Shown here in pieces: positions 1-9,932 of a stretch of DNA of 64,000 nucleotides. The notes under the pieces are model-generated. The model did no database searches. It had not been told where the DNA came from and saw nothing but the letters and a program-made list of their open reading frames with translations. Numbering within the stretch: the stretch's first letter is position 1; every line of letters begins with the position of its first letter. The position numbers and the translations under genes are program-made. Source of the DNA: JAKAVN01 sp963796565 (lineage in GTDB: Bacteria; Desulfobacterota; Binatia; Binatales; Binataceae); NCBI GenBank assembly GCA_963796565.1, contig CAWCMA010000003.1:124001-188000 (forward strand), read 5' to 3'.

Positions 1-2814
1 GACCGTTTTGAACGGTACCATCCCGACCAGCATGTCGACGTTGCCGTCGCCCAGGCGCATGTGCCCGAGCGCCGAGATGTTCATCACCGGGCCGCGCAGG
101 AGCAGGTCGTCGCTATAGAAGTCGCCGTCGCGGCCTTTGAAGTCGGCCGTCAGCGTCTGAAACGGCACTCCGTTGACGCGCGGGTCGGGTACCTTGGCCG
201 AAAGCCAGGTCTTGAGATCGACAAAACCCAGGATGCGTGAGAGCAGCGCGAACTTGTGCAGCACTCCGTCGCTCACCTCGATCGATATGGTGCCCGCCAT
301 CGTGTTGAAGAAGTCGGTGTTGGAGTTGGCCCACAGGTCGCCCTTGGCGTTGAGTCGGCCGCTGAGCGGAGGCGGCGCGGCCGGATCCGCAAGGCTGAAG
401 AGCGGCCCGACCTGGGCTCCGCGGATGCGGCCTTTGACGTTAATCCAGTCGTCGCGACCCCGTCCGGAGAACTCCATCTCGGCGTGTCCGTCGAACAGGG
501 TCGCGGTGAAATTGCGCACGCCCCAGTCGCCGCTGATGTCGCGATTGAAATCGCATTTCACGCTCGACATCGCCAGGCGCACGAGCGTCGCATGATTGGC
601 TTCGATATGCCCGACCACTGGCACCGGAAAAAAATGCGCCGGAGGGCTGGGGGCCCACGGCAGGCGAATGAACTTCATCACTTCCAGGTCGAGCCGCCCG
701 GCGTTCGCCACGATTTTGAGCACGGGCTTGTCCAAATCCGCGACTCCGAGCGAGAAGTCCAGTGGCGCGCCCTGAAGCTTCGCCCCGACGATCGCTAGCA
801 ACAGTCCGCGGCCGTCAAAGCTGAGCGTCGCCGACTCGGCCACGATCGGCGCGCGCAAAAAGCCCAGTTGAAGCTCGCCCGCGCCCATCGTCAGGCGGCC
901 GTTGGCGCGGAGGCCCTGGCCGCGGCTGGGCTCACGCACGATCGTCAGCGTGCCGCCCAGTGGCCCGCGTGCGGCGATATCCTGCGGATCGACCAGCAGC
1001 GGCAGCCATTGCTGCACATCCACCTGATGCAGCTCGACGGCGATTCGGCGCAGATTGAGCCCTCCGGCGCCGAACGCGAGATTTCCGTTTACCGTCACGG
1101 CACCCGGCACGTTCGGCTTGTCGACCGCGGCCATCACGCGGCTCAGCTCGATATTGCCCGGGGTGAGCGTCACGCTGCCCCCGACTAGCGCAACCGGTTG
1201 CGGCAGGTCCTTGGCGGTCATGCGCAAACCGCTGGTGTCGATTTTCGCCAGGTACTTTGCGGGTGGCGCTGGCGCCTCGGTATCGAGCGAGCCCGACGCG
1301 GTGACCGTCACAGCCGCGCTGCCGGACAGCCGGTCGACATGCCCGGCGGTCCTGGCTGCGAGGGCCGGAAAAAGCTGCTTCGCGGCCGGGTAGAGTTCAT
1401 CGATGTCGAGCGTCCCCGCCGTCTTGAGCTGGTAGCTCACGTGGCGATAGCCGGATCCGAAATCCGCGTTGCCGCTGAGCTCTTGGAACGATGAACGGCC
1501 CAACGCCGCCGATCCTTGCGCAAGGGTTACACGGCCCTTCGCATAGGATAGTTCCGCGTTAGCCTCCGACAACGCGGGCAGCGCCGCCGCGTTGGGCAGC
1601 TTGAGGCTCACCGCTTCGAGGCGAACCGATAACCGCAACGCGTTCGATATCGCCTCCGCATTCCATCCGAGCTTGTTCAACTCCCCTTGATAAGTCGCTC
1701 CTTCGACCGCTACCCGACCCGAGACCAGCGCCGCCGCGATCCATGCCAACGGCTCCGGCAGTGAGCGCGCCGCAGCGAGCTTGGCCTTGAGCGCGGCGAG
1801 GTCGATTTGGGCAGCGCTCAGATGCACGAGCAGCGCGGCATTCGCCTCGAGCGGATCGTTGAGCGTGAGATCTCCCGAAGCGACCGTCGCCGTTCCCACG
1901 CGCGCTTGTACGTCGGCCAGGGCTATCCGCCTGGTGGAAATCGTGTAGATCGTTTTGAGCGAGCAGTTGCCCAGGTCGATCGGTTTAGCCAGGCGCGCGC
2001 CGCCTGCCGCGAGTTGGTCGATCGCGAGGTCGCCGCGGCCTTCCATCTCGCCGTCGCCGTGCAACGCGAAAGTCGCCTCGCCGTGGGCGAGTCCGTTGAC
2101 CGTCACGCCGGCGCCCGCTTCGCGGTCGAGCCGCCCGTTCCAGAACCACAGTTGTCCGTTGGAGATAATCTGGTCGCCGGCGCGCGGCGTGGTGTCGATA
2201 CTCATCCGGCCGCTCAGCTGGAGCCCGCTCGGCGCCGCGTGAATGTGCGGCGCGATGAAGCCGACATTCCAGATCTTCGCGTGCCTGCGCTGCGGCGCCG
2301 CCGTCAGTGAGAACTCCTCCAGCAGCGGCTGACCGGTGGAGTCGGTGACCCGGGCATTGGCGATCGTGAGGCGCTCGACGAGGCCGGTGAAATCGCGAAA
2401 CTCCTGCGCCACCGCCCGCACTGCCGCAGTGTCAGGCCGCGGCAGCATACTGGGGCCGAGCGCGCCAGCGGTGGTGGGGACGCGCAGTTCCGGACGCACG
2501 ACTACCACCCCGCGCAAGGGAAGCCCGCCGCTCCAGATCAGCGCGTGGTAGCTCACCAAGACGCGAACGCTCTCGGAGTGTATCAGCTCGCTGCCGTGGT
2601 GTTGGATGCTCGGATGTTCGAGCACGACGTTGAGATGCGTGCCGAAGTGCAGCCGCGCGTCACTGGCGACAATCTGGTAACTGGTGCGTTCCTGGATGTG
2701 CTGGAGGACCAGGCTGATGAGATGGGCCTGGTTGTGCATCACGACCGCCACCGCCGCCGACAGCAACGCGACTAGAACGAGCAGGGCTATCGCGGCGGCG
2801 CGCAGGAGTCTCAT
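1..2814 (-). CDS. AsmA-family envelope protein, 3'-truncated by window edge
   Basis: The frame is open from an ATG at 2814 to base 1, giving 938 residues with the C-terminus outside the window. The N-terminus is one uncleaved-type membrane anchor (MRLLRAAAIALLVLVALLSA) followed by a long, beta-rich, low-cysteine region. The visible end contains 'RGPVMNISALGHMRLGDG' and 'VDMLVGMVPFKTV', which resembles the AsmA C-terminal repeat (a lipid-binding groove ending in a 'v.l.P' strand). AsmA, YhdP and TamB relatives are inner-membrane-anchored periplasmic bridges implicated in phospholipid transport to the outer membrane; that role here is inferred from family. It lies 66 bp downstream of typA on the same strand and may be co-transcribed. 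Which AsmA subfamily it belongs to cannot be settled without the C-terminus. Confidence 0.75.
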   Translation of the reverse strand, partial: MRLLRAAAIALLVLVALLSAAVAVVMHNQAHLISLVLQHIQERTSYQIVASDARLHFGTHLNVVLEHPSIQHHGSELIHSESVRVLVSYHALIWSGGLPLRGVVVVRPELRVPTTAGALGPSMLPRPDTAAVRAVAQEFRDFTGLVERLTIANARVTDSTGQPLLEEFSLTAAPQRRHAKIWNVGFIAPHIHAAPSGLQLSGRMSIDTTPRAGDQIISNGQLWFWNGRLDREAGAGVTVNGLAHGEATFALHGDGEMEGRGDLAIDQLAAGGARLAKPIDLGNCSLKTIYTISTRRIALADVQARVGTATVASGDLTLNDPLEANAALLVHLSAAQIDLAALKAKLAAARSLPEPLAWIAAALVSGRVAVEGATYQGELNKLGWNAEAISNALRLSVRLEAVSLKLPNAAALPALSEANAELSYAKGRVTLAQGSAALGRSSFQELSGNADFGSGYRHVSYQLKTAGTLDIDELYPAAKQLFPALAARTAGHVDRLSGSAAVTVTASGSLDTEAPAPPAKYLAKIDTSGLRMTAKDLPQPVALVGGSVTLTPGNIELSRVMAAVDKPNVPGAVTVNGNLAFGAGGLNLRRIAVELHQVDVQQWLPLLVDPQDIAARGPLGGTLTIVREPSRGQGLRANGRLTMGAGELQLGFLRAPIVAESATLSFDGRGLLLAIVGAKLQGAPLDFSLGVADLDKPVLKIVANAGRLDLEVMKFIRLPWAPSPPAHFFPVPVVGHIEANHATLVRLAMSSVKCDFNRDISGDWGVRNFTATLFDGHAEMEFSGRGRDDWINVKGRIRGAQVGPLFSLADPAAPPPLSGRLNAKGDLWANSNTDFFNTMAGTISIEVSDGVLHKFALLSRILGFVDLKTWLSAKVPDPRVNGVPFQTLTADFKGRDGDFYSDDLLLRGPVMNISALGHMRLGDGNVDMLVGMVPFKTV

Positions 2815-2880
2815 CCGCAGATAGATCTAGAATTTAAGCGCCTCCGCGGCAAACCAAAGTCGCGCAGGCGCGCGCGAGAC

Positions 2881-4737
2881 TCACTCGCTTTCGGCGGCCT
2901 CGGCCGCGCCGGCCCCGGCGGTCTCGAGCCAGCCCGCGCGATGCTTGCCGCGCAGTCCGGTCTTGAGCACCCGGTTGCGCAGCCGGACCGAGCTCGGCGT
3001 GAGCTCGACCAGTTCCTCTTCATCGATCCATTCGAGCGCCGTGTCGAGCGTCATCAGGCGGGGGGGGCTTAGCCGCACGGCCTCGTCATGCCCGGCGGCA
3101 CGGATGTTGGTGAGCTTTTTTTCGCGGCACACATTGACCGGCAAATTGGTCTCGCGCGCGTACTCGCCGAGGATCATGCCCTCGTAGACCGGCGAGCCCG
3201 CCGGAATGAAAAAGATCCCGCGCTCCTGGAGATGGAAAATAGCGTAGGGCGTCGCGATCCCTTCGCGGTCGGAGATCATCGCGCCGTTCTGGCGCGAGCG
3301 AATCGCGCCGCACCATGGCGCATAGCCGTTGAATACCGAGTGCATCACTCCGGTCCCGCGCGTGTCGGCCAGGAAACGGCCGCGAAAGCCGATAAGCCCG
3401 CGCGCCGGTACGTCGTACTCCAGCCGCACCCGGCCGCTCTGATGCGTCGTCATGGTGCGCATCCGGCCCTTGCGCGCCGACAGGAGCTGAGTGATGAGCC
3501 CGATGTGTTCCTCGGGAATATCGATCACCAGGAATTCCATCGGCTCGAGCAGCTCGCCGCCCGAGCTGCGCGTCACAACGGTTGGTTTGGAGACCTGCAG
3601 CTCGTAGCCCTCGCGGCGCATCGTTTCGACGATCACCGCCAGCGCCAGCTCGCCGCGCCCCAGCACGCGCCAGGAATCGGCGCCGGATTGCTCGATGCGG
3701 ACGCTGACATTGCGCCGCGATTCCAGCTCGATCCGCGCGCCCAGCTTGCGCGAAGTGACGAACTGCCCCTCGCGTCCCGCCCACGGCGCGTTGTTGACCG
3801 AAAATGTCATCGCCACGGTCGGCTCGTCGATTCTGATGCCGGGGAGCGGGCGTGGATTTTCCGGGTCGGTGATGGTCTCGCCGATCTCGATGTCTTCGAG
3901 CCCCGCCACCATCACGATGTCGCCCGCCTCGGCCGTCGACAGTTCGGCCCGCTTGAGCCCGCGCCATCCGTAGAGATGCGCCACCTTGCACGTCTCGCGC
4001 GATCCGTCGGCCCGGTACAGCGCGTACGTCCCGCCCGCGCTGATCGTCCCCGACACCACCCGTCCGATCGCCAGGCGTCCCACGTATTCGTCGTAGTCGA
4101 TGTTGTTGGCCTGGAACTGCAGCGGCGCTTCGGGGTCGACCTCGGGCCCGGGCAGATGGCTGATGATCGCCTCGAACAGCGGCGCAAGGTCTTCGCCAGT
4201 GCCGTCGGCCCTGGTGAGCGCGATGCCCGCGCGAGCGTTGGTATAGAGAATCGGGAAATCGAGCTGGTCCTCGTTGGCGCCGAGGTCGATGAACAGGTCG
4301 TAAACCTCGTCGAGCACTTCGGCCGTTCGCGCGTCGGCGCGGTCGATCTTGTTGATGCAAAGCACTGTCGAAAGCCCGGCTTCGAGTGCCTTGCGCAGCA
4401 CAAAGCGGGTTTGTGGCAGCGGCCCTTCGGATGCGTCGACCAGCAACAAAATGCCGTCGACCATCGCGAGCGTGCGTTCGACCTCGCCGCCGAAGTCGGA
4501 GTGGCCGGGAGTATCGACGATATTGATGCGCACCCCGCGCCAGACGATCGAGGTGTTCTTGGCCATGATCGTGATGCCGCGCTCGCGCTCGAGCGCGAAC
4601 GAGTCCATCACGCGCTCGGCAACATGTTCGTTGGCACGGAAGACGCCGGACTGGCGCAGCAGCGCATCGACCAGGGTGGTTTTACCGTGGTCGACGTGGG
4701 CCACGATGGCGAGGTTGCGGATATCTTGTCGTCGCAT
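2881..4737 (-). CDS. typA: Ribosome-associated translational GTPase TypA/BipA
   Basis: TypA (BipA) is an EF-G-like GTPase that helps ribosome assembly and stress adaptation. G1 is visible as 'AHVDHGKTT', G2 as 'ERGITI', G3 as 'DTPGHSDFGGEVER' and G4 as 'NKIDR', followed by domains II and III and the TypA-specific C-terminal part ('FRGRFLADTRGTG', 'NVCREKKLTNIRAAG'). The length, 618 residues, is normal for the family. An in-frame start 44 codons upstream (4869) exists, but the family always starts close to 'MRRQDIRNLAIVAHVDHG', so 4737 is chosen. The Shine-Dalgarno is weak. The C-terminus has a short Ala/Glu-rich tail (GAGAAEAAESE) of the kind often variable in this family. Confidence 0.97.
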   Translation of the reverse strand: MRRQDIRNLAIVAHVDHGKTTLVDALLRQSGVFRANEHVAERVMDSFALERERGITIMAKNTSIVWRGVRINIVDTPGHSDFGGEVERTLAMVDGILLLVDASEGPLPQTRFVLRKALEAGLSTVLCINKIDRADARTAEVLDEVYDLFIDLGANEDQLDFPILYTNARAGIALTRADGTGEDLAPLFEAIISHLPGPEVDPEAPLQFQANNIDYDEYVGRLAIGRVVSGTISAGGTYALYRADGSRETCKVAHLYGWRGLKRAELSTAEAGDIVMVAGLEDIEIGETITDPENPRPLPGIRIDEPTVAMTFSVNNAPWAGREGQFVTSRKLGARIELESRRNVSVRIEQSGADSWRVLGRGELALAVIVETMRREGYELQVSKPTVVTRSSGGELLEPMEFLVIDIPEEHIGLITQLLSARKGRMRTMTTHQSGRVRLEYDVPARGLIGFRGRFLADTRGTGVMHSVFNGYAPWCGAIRSRQNGAMISDREGIATPYAIFHLQERGIFFIPAGSPVYEGMILGEYARETNLPVNVCREKKLTNIRAAGHDEAVRLSPPRLMTLDTALEWIDEEELVELTPSSVRLRNRVLKTGLRGKHRAGWLETAGAGAAEAAESE

Positions 4738-4978
4738 TGGAGGGCTGATATTAAACGGCGCGGCCTGTGTGGCCGCGCCAGCCCTCATTGTATCTGCCGC
4801 CGCGCGCGCTGTAAACGCGCCCCCCGGCGCGATTGTTAACGCGTTATTATCGATTGCGCCCGCGCGCACTCCTGAATTTCCAAGGGACGCGCGCGGCGGG
4901 GCGCCGAGAACGCCGCGAAGCGGGAGTGCGCCGCGCCCGCAAACTTGTTACGGGCTCGCGGCGCATTCAGCGTTTGCG

Positions 4979-7900
4979 CTACGGAATTCCGCGGCCGGAC
5001 AGCGTGACCTGCTGAGTCTCGGCGTCGGTGGTCACCATGAGGTGGCCTGGAACCGGGCCGGGCGTCCCCGTCGGATCGAAGCCGACGCTGACCGTGCAGC
5101 TTTGCTTCGCGCTGAGCGTGGTGCCCGTGCAAGGATCGTTGGTTATCACGAAGCCCGCGCTCGCGGCGATGCTCACTACCTTCGCCTGGGCATTGGTAGT
5201 GTTGGTCATTTTCAGCTTCTTTGCCGGACTCGTTGAGTTGATTTTGATTTTGCCGAAGCTGAGCGCCGGCGGCGTGAAGGTGAGCGCACCGAGAACCGCG
5301 ATACCCTTGAGTGCGACGGTCTGCTGCGATTTCGCGGCGTTGTCGCTGATCGTGACTTGCCCGGCCGTCGTTCCGAGGTCGGTCGGCCGGAAGCGGATGG
5401 TAAACGCGCAGCTCTGTCCCGGCGCCAGCACTAGCTGACAGCGCTTGATTGCGCCGGGCAAAAAGTCGGAACTCGCGTTGATATTGGCGACTACCATGGG
5501 CTGCGGCCCCGGATTGGTGAGCGTTACCGTTTGCGTTGGGCTCGTGCCGTCGGAGAGGCCGAAGATCGGCACGTGACGGAAGGTGAGCGACGCTGGCGTG
5601 ATCGAAAGGCGTTGCGGCACCGGCCCCGCGATATGATTGGTCCAGGTCGGCGTCTTGATCGCCGCGTTGGTGTCGAAGACCACTGAGGCCTGGTTCGCCA
5701 CCTTGGCACCGGTCGCCAACTTCTTCTTCGGCATCACCGAGAACACAACTGCGCCGTCGCCTGCGGGCGGCGCCGTGTCGGGCGGCAGAAAGCCAAGCTC
5801 CGGATCGGCAGGCGGCAGATTGGTGGTGGGATCCAGTGAACGGAAGGTCCACTTCACCACCCCGGTCGTTGGGTTGAGACTGCCCTGGACCTGAACGTAG
5901 AGGTCGCTGGTGAGGCTTACCGCCGTGCTGTACGTGTTTACGTTCGCCGGCGGCGTGATCACGGTCTTGTTGAAGCTTATCGGCCCCAGGCTCAGCGTGC
6001 TCAGGTCAACCTTGGTTGGATCGAGCTTGTCGGTAACCACAACCTGCTGCGCGGGCAGCGTCGCGGTGGGCTCATTCTCGAACGATACGGTGTAGGTCAG
6101 CGGCTGGCTGCTCAGCACCCAGCGCGCGGCGGTGACGCCCGTCGGGCCGGCTTTGTCATTCGGATCGACCGAGCCGCCGCCATCCGTGCTGCTATCGCCG
6201 CCATCGTCGTCGTCGCTATCGTCCGCGTCCTCGTCAATTTCCACCGCGACCTTGCAATCCTGCTTGGTGATGGTGTTTTCGACCAGTTGCACGATGCTTT
6301 GGACGGTCGAATCGAGCACGCCGCTCCAGTCGGACAATCCGACGCCATGACTCTCCAGGCATTGATCGACGGCGAGGTCTTGCTGGTCGAGAAACTGGGT
6401 GAGCGACATCAGGAAGGTGTTCAGCGAAGGGTCGCCATTCATGTATTGCGCGACCGCGTTGGCCGCTGCGTTTTGTGAATTCGGCGGAAACACATTCCAG
6501 CACGCCTGCGGCGATGAGAACGCGAAGGCCTCGTAGGCGTACTGGGCCATGTCGGCGTAACACTGCGGCATCGAGTACGAGCCAATCTTGCCTTCAGCCG
6601 AGTTTGGCGGCTGTGGCGTCGGGTTCAGCACCGGCGCGATCGAGGCCGAGCCGGCGGGATTTACCCAGGTCTTGAGCGTGATGCCGCTTTGGACGGCGGG
6701 TGCGGTAAAGCTTACCGGTATCGAGCCGGCGCCACCGGCCGGCACCACTGGAAGGACTAGCGGGAGGACGGTCTGGTCTCCCACCTTGACGTCGAGTGGT
6801 ACGCCCGAGACATCAATCGGGTTGCCGGTGATCTGCGGTTGCATCAAGGTCTCGCCGAGTTGGTAGTTGAGGCTGGCGGTAGGAAATTGCACCCAGACAC
6901 GCGCGAAATAGGCGTCGTTGAGACCGGTGTTTCCGTAGGTCACGTTGAAGGTCGAGGGTGAGCCGACGCGAATCTTGGAACGCCCGACCAGGGTCACCCA
7001 TAGCTTGGCCCCGCCGCCCGCCTGCACCGTGAACGCATTCGGCGCAAGGAACGAGGTAGCGTCCGGGTTGACGACTTCGACGTCGTACGTGCCGGGCGTG
7101 ACCGCCGTCAGATCGAAGGTCGTCCGCAGCGTCGCGCCGTGGGTCGAGACCTTGACGAATTGGCCGCTGGCGACCGGGCCGCCGCCGCCGGAGTTGAGGG
7201 TTGCCGTGGCGCCGGACTCGAAGCCCGCGCCGGTGAGCGTGACCGTCGTCGAGCCGAAGGTGCCGCCCAGCGCCGGGGTGACCTTGCCGATGAGGCCTGA
7301 GCCGTACTCCGCCACGAACGCATCGTTGCGGTCGGGAGGGAAGGGATTGGGCGGACTTGTGTCGCCGTTGGCGTATTTGGTCTGAGTAGCGTTGACTACC
7401 GGGAAGTCGGTCGTCGAGTCGGTCGCGCCGCTCACATGGATGTTGCCCTGGCTATCGAGCGCCAACCCGAGGCCGAGGTCGTCGGCGCCGCCGCCGAGAA
7501 AGGTCGAAAACACCAGCGCCGTGCTGTTTGCGCCGGGAAAAATTTCGCTTATGACCGCATCATTGCCGCCACCGAAGGCTTGGATGGTGTCCTTTAGCGG
7601 GTAGTTTGCGCCCGAAGTGCTGACGCCGCCGAAGTAAACGTCACCCTGGGAATCCAGCCCTATTCCGAAGGTCGGATAGTCGTTGCCACTGCCCCCGAAG
7701 TAGGTGCCGTAGAGGGTTTGGCTGCCGTCGGCGCTGATCTCGTGGATGTAGATGTCGCTGAGGCCGCCGAAGTACGACTGGCTATACGCATTCACGGTCA
7801 CGGGAAAAGAGGCGGAGGCCGTCGAGCCGATCGTCCAGATGTTGCCCTCGTTGTCGAGCTCTATAGAGGTGCCGTACTGGTCGCAAACGTTCCCGGCGAC

Positions 7901-9769
7901 CGTGGTGCCGCCCACGAAGGTCGAATACAAAAGGTTCGAACCGTTGGGACTGAGCTTGCTGACGAAGGCCGCGGAAAATGGAGGGCTGCCATTACCCAGG
8001 CAGCCTCCCGAGAAACTGAAGGTCCGTTGCCGAGCCATTGCAGTGGTCGGATAGTCGGCCGAGTGAGTCTGCCCGGTGACGAACACGTCACCTGTCGTAT
8101 CGACTGTCAACCCCAGCACGCCTCCGTAATTCGCAAAGCTCGTACCTCCGAGCAGCGTCGACCACACCAGCGACGACGCTCCCGCCTTGGTGAGATCGAA
8201 CTTCGCGACAAAGCCGTTGTCCGCTCCCTTGATTTTTGTTTGAAACGCCCCGCGGGTGCTCGGGAACGTGCCGATCGCGCGCACCTCACCGCCGATCCAT
8301 ACCTGCCCGGCGCCGTTGGTCGCGATACCCGCGCCACCCTCGGCGGCACTACCGCCGAGAAAGGTCGAATATACGAGATGGGAACCATCGGGGCTGAGCT
8401 CGAACAGAAAAGCGTCAGAAGTACCGCCGCCAAATGACGGCTGATAAGCGGCAGCGGTGATCGGAAAATTGCTGGAAGTAGTGACTCCCGTGACGTATGC
8501 GTTGCCGGCGGAATCGACGACGATCCGCGCGGCGCAGTCGCCTGGGAATCCCGCTCCGCAGGTTCCGCCGGCGTCACCCTTGCCCCCAACAAAAGTCGAA
8601 TACAGGATCACTCCGGAAGCGCTGAGCTTGGTCACGAAGACGTTGTAAACGTAGCTGCCGACGGCGGCGCGTTTGGTCTGGAAAGCGGTCGCGCTCACCG
8701 GAAAATCCTCGGAGGCGCTGAAGCCGGCCACGTAAGAATTGCCCGCCGCGTCAACCGCGATCGAGGTGCCCTGGTCGTCGTGGATGCCGCCCAGGTAAGT
8801 CGCGTAGAGCACAGGAGGATCGATAACCAGTGGACGTCCGCGTTGGTACGATGCGACCGCGAAGCCGACGCGATTTTCGCCCTCAAGCTTGAAGTGTGCG
8901 GCGACCGCGATCCGTTTGCCGTCGACGTGCTGATACGCAAACGGCGGCAACTCGCGCATCGGGCCCACCGCGGTCTCGATCACGAGCGAACCGTCGCGCG
9001 CGATTCGCAGCCCTCGCGCGCCGCTGAAGCCCATCTGGATCGCGTCGGGACTCGCGCCCGGAGCGACCACGAATTCCTGTTCGAGGTTGCGACCCAGCCC
9101 GTAGACCCTCAGATCGACTCCGTTCCATACGCCGCGATAGGCGATCAGGGCATAGCTCTTAAGGCCGGTCAACCATTTCGAAGCATCCGAACCGTGGATA
9201 TAGCCGTAGCTGGTTGGCAGCTCCATCTGCGGGTCGAGCTTCGCTGCAGGATTCGCGTCGAGGAAGCTTTCGCTTACGACCGCTCGCTCCAGCGGGCCGC
9301 GCGCCGCCTGGGCGAGGTTGCCGTCCGAGGTCGAAACCTTGCGTACGCCCGCCGCGGCGGGACGCGCCTGGCGCAAAAGATCGAACACCACGCCGTCGCG
9401 CGCGAGCCAGAATGTCGCGCCGTCGCGGCGCGCATAGAAGGCGGCTCGCGCGTCGGCCTGGCCGCGATTATCGATGAAGCTCAGCGGCGCATTCTCCATC
9501 GCGCGGATCGCGTGCTGGCGCGCCGCCGCATGCGGATCCGCTACCGCGGCAGAAGATGTCGCGGGCTGCGGCGCACTGCCGATGCCAACAACCTGCGAAG
9601 ATTGGGCTGGCTGTGCGGGATCGGCGGCAATGGCGCTGATTCGTTTTTGGGCGGATGCGGCCTGGTTGGCCGCGGATGCCGGGGCACAAACAAAAGCCAT
9701 CCCTGCGACGACCAGAACCGCGATACAGGCGAGATGTTTCCTGACGCGCGACTGACGATCCCAAGGCAT
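4979..9769 (-). CDS. Very large secreted SBBP/IPT/ASH repeat protein
   Basis: A 1,596-residue exported protein. The order is: signal peptide (about 1-35); an N-terminal beta domain like that often preceding SBBP repeats ('SFIDNRGQ', about 95-315); a run of SBBP beta-propeller repeats (about 320-795) with the recurring 'YSTF(L/V)GG' and 'D..GN.yv.G.T.S..FP' units; an IPT/TIG-like Ig domain near 825-900 ('TVTLTGAGFESGATATL'); an unassigned segment; an extremely acidic stretch near 1180-1195 ('DEDADDSDDDDGGD'); a 'DPNDK..P' DUF11-like domain; and two ASH/HYDIN-like C-terminal domains (about 1385-1490 and 1495-end, each 'LSF......S....v.ltN'). Start: the first ATG is 9781, but the ATG at 9769 has GAAAGG four bases upstream and gives a clean signal peptide, so it is preferred. 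The architecture suggests cell-surface adhesion or scaffolding. No enzymatic motif is seen, and no anchor or sorting signal is visible at the C-terminus. Confidence 0.85.
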   Translation of the reverse strand: MPWDRQSRVRKHLACIAVLVVAGMAFVCAPASAANQAASAQKRISAIAADPAQPAQSSQVVGIGSAPQPATSSAAVADPHAAARQHAIRAMENAPLSFIDNRGQADARAAFYARRDGATFWLARDGVVFDLLRQARPAAAGVRKVSTSDGNLAQAARGPLERAVVSESFLDANPAAKLDPQMELPTSYGYIHGSDASKWLTGLKSYALIAYRGVWNGVDLRVYGLGRNLEQEFVVAPGASPDAIQMGFSGARGLRIARDGSLVIETAVGPMRELPPFAYQHVDGKRIAVAAHFKLEGENRVGFAVASYQRGRPLVIDPPVLYATYLGGIHDDQGTSIAVDAAGNSYVAGFSASEDFPVSATAFQTKRAAVGSYVYNVFVTKLSASGVILYSTFVGGKGDAGGTCGAGFPGDCAARIVVDSAGNAYVTGVTTSSNFPITAAAYQPSFGGGTSDAFLFELSPDGSHLVYSTFLGGSAAEGGAGIATNGAGQVWIGGEVRAIGTFPSTRGAFQTKIKGADNGFVAKFDLTKAGASSLVWSTLLGGTSFANYGGVLGLTVDTTGDVFVTGQTHSADYPTTAMARQRTFSFSGGCLGNGSPPFSAAFVSKLSPNGSNLLYSTFVGGTTVAGNVCDQYGTSIELDNEGNIWTIGSTASASFPVTVNAYSQSYFGGLSDIYIHEISADGSQTLYGTYFGGSGNDYPTFGIGLDSQGDVYFGGVSTSGANYPLKDTIQAFGGGNDAVISEIFPGANSTALVFSTFLGGGADDLGLGLALDSQGNIHVSGATDSTTDFPVVNATQTKYANGDTSPPNPFPPDRNDAFVAEYGSGLIGKVTPALGGTFGSTTVTLTGAGFESGATATLNSGGGGPVASGQFVKVSTHGATLRTTFDLTAVTPGTYDVEVVNPDATSFLAPNAFTVQAGGGAKLWVTLVGRSKIRVGSPSTFNVTYGNTGLNDAYFARVWVQFPTASLNYQLGETLMQPQITGNPIDVSGVPLDVKVGDQTVLPLVLPVVPAGGAGSIPVSFTAPAVQSGITLKTWVNPAGSASIAPVLNPTPQPPNSAEGKIGSYSMPQCYADMAQYAYEAFAFSSPQACWNVFPPNSQNAAANAVAQYMNGDPSLNTFLMSLTQFLDQQDLAVDQCLESHGVGLSDWSGVLDSTVQSIVQLVENTITKQDCKVAVEIDEDADDSDDDDGGDSSTDGGGSVDPNDKAGPTGVTAARWVLSSQPLTYTVSFENEPTATLPAQQVVVTDKLDPTKVDLSTLSLGPISFNKTVITPPANVNTYSTAVSLTSDLYVQVQGSLNPTTGVVKWTFRSLDPTTNLPPADPELGFLPPDTAPPAGDGAVVFSVMPKKKLATGAKVANQASVVFDTNAAIKTPTWTNHIAGPVPQRLSITPASLTFRHVPIFGLSDGTSPTQTVTLTNPGPQPMVVANINASSDFLPGAIKRCQLVLAPGQSCAFTIRFRPTDLGTTAGQVTISDNAAKSQQTVALKGIAVLGALTFTPPALSFGKIKINSTSPAKKLKMTNTTNAQAKVVSIAASAGFVITNDPCTGTTLSAKQSCTVSVGFDPTGTPGPVPGHLMVTTDAETQQVTLSGRGIP

Positions 9770-9870
9770 GATTCCTTTCATCTGCGATACCCGTGGAGTG
9801 TGTTGGATAAGTTGTGACGAGGATTAGACGTACAAAAGAGGAAATATAATCAAAGAATGACTCGTAACGG

Positions 9871-9884
9871 CTAAATTAATTTAG
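9871..9884. repeat. 14-bp perfect palindrome in AT-rich upstream region
   Basis: CTAAATTAATTTAG is self-complementary. It is followed at once by a partial third copy of the half-site (AATTTAG, 9885-9891), within the AT-rich 9782-9932 interval between the DUF2939-like gene and the start of the large secreted protein (both minus strand). It could be an operator for the large secreted protein or part of an AT-rich UP-type element. No T-run makes it a convincing terminator. Confidence 0.4.
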
Positions 9885-9932
9885 AATTTAGCCCAAAGCG
9901 GGTCAATTGGTACTTATGTTACGGTAAGTCGG

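Noticed and set aside
3088..4839. 583-codon plus-strand frame opposite typA
   Set aside because: It is the antisense of typA; His/Arg/Asp-rich composition and no domain. GC-rich genes produce long antisense frames.
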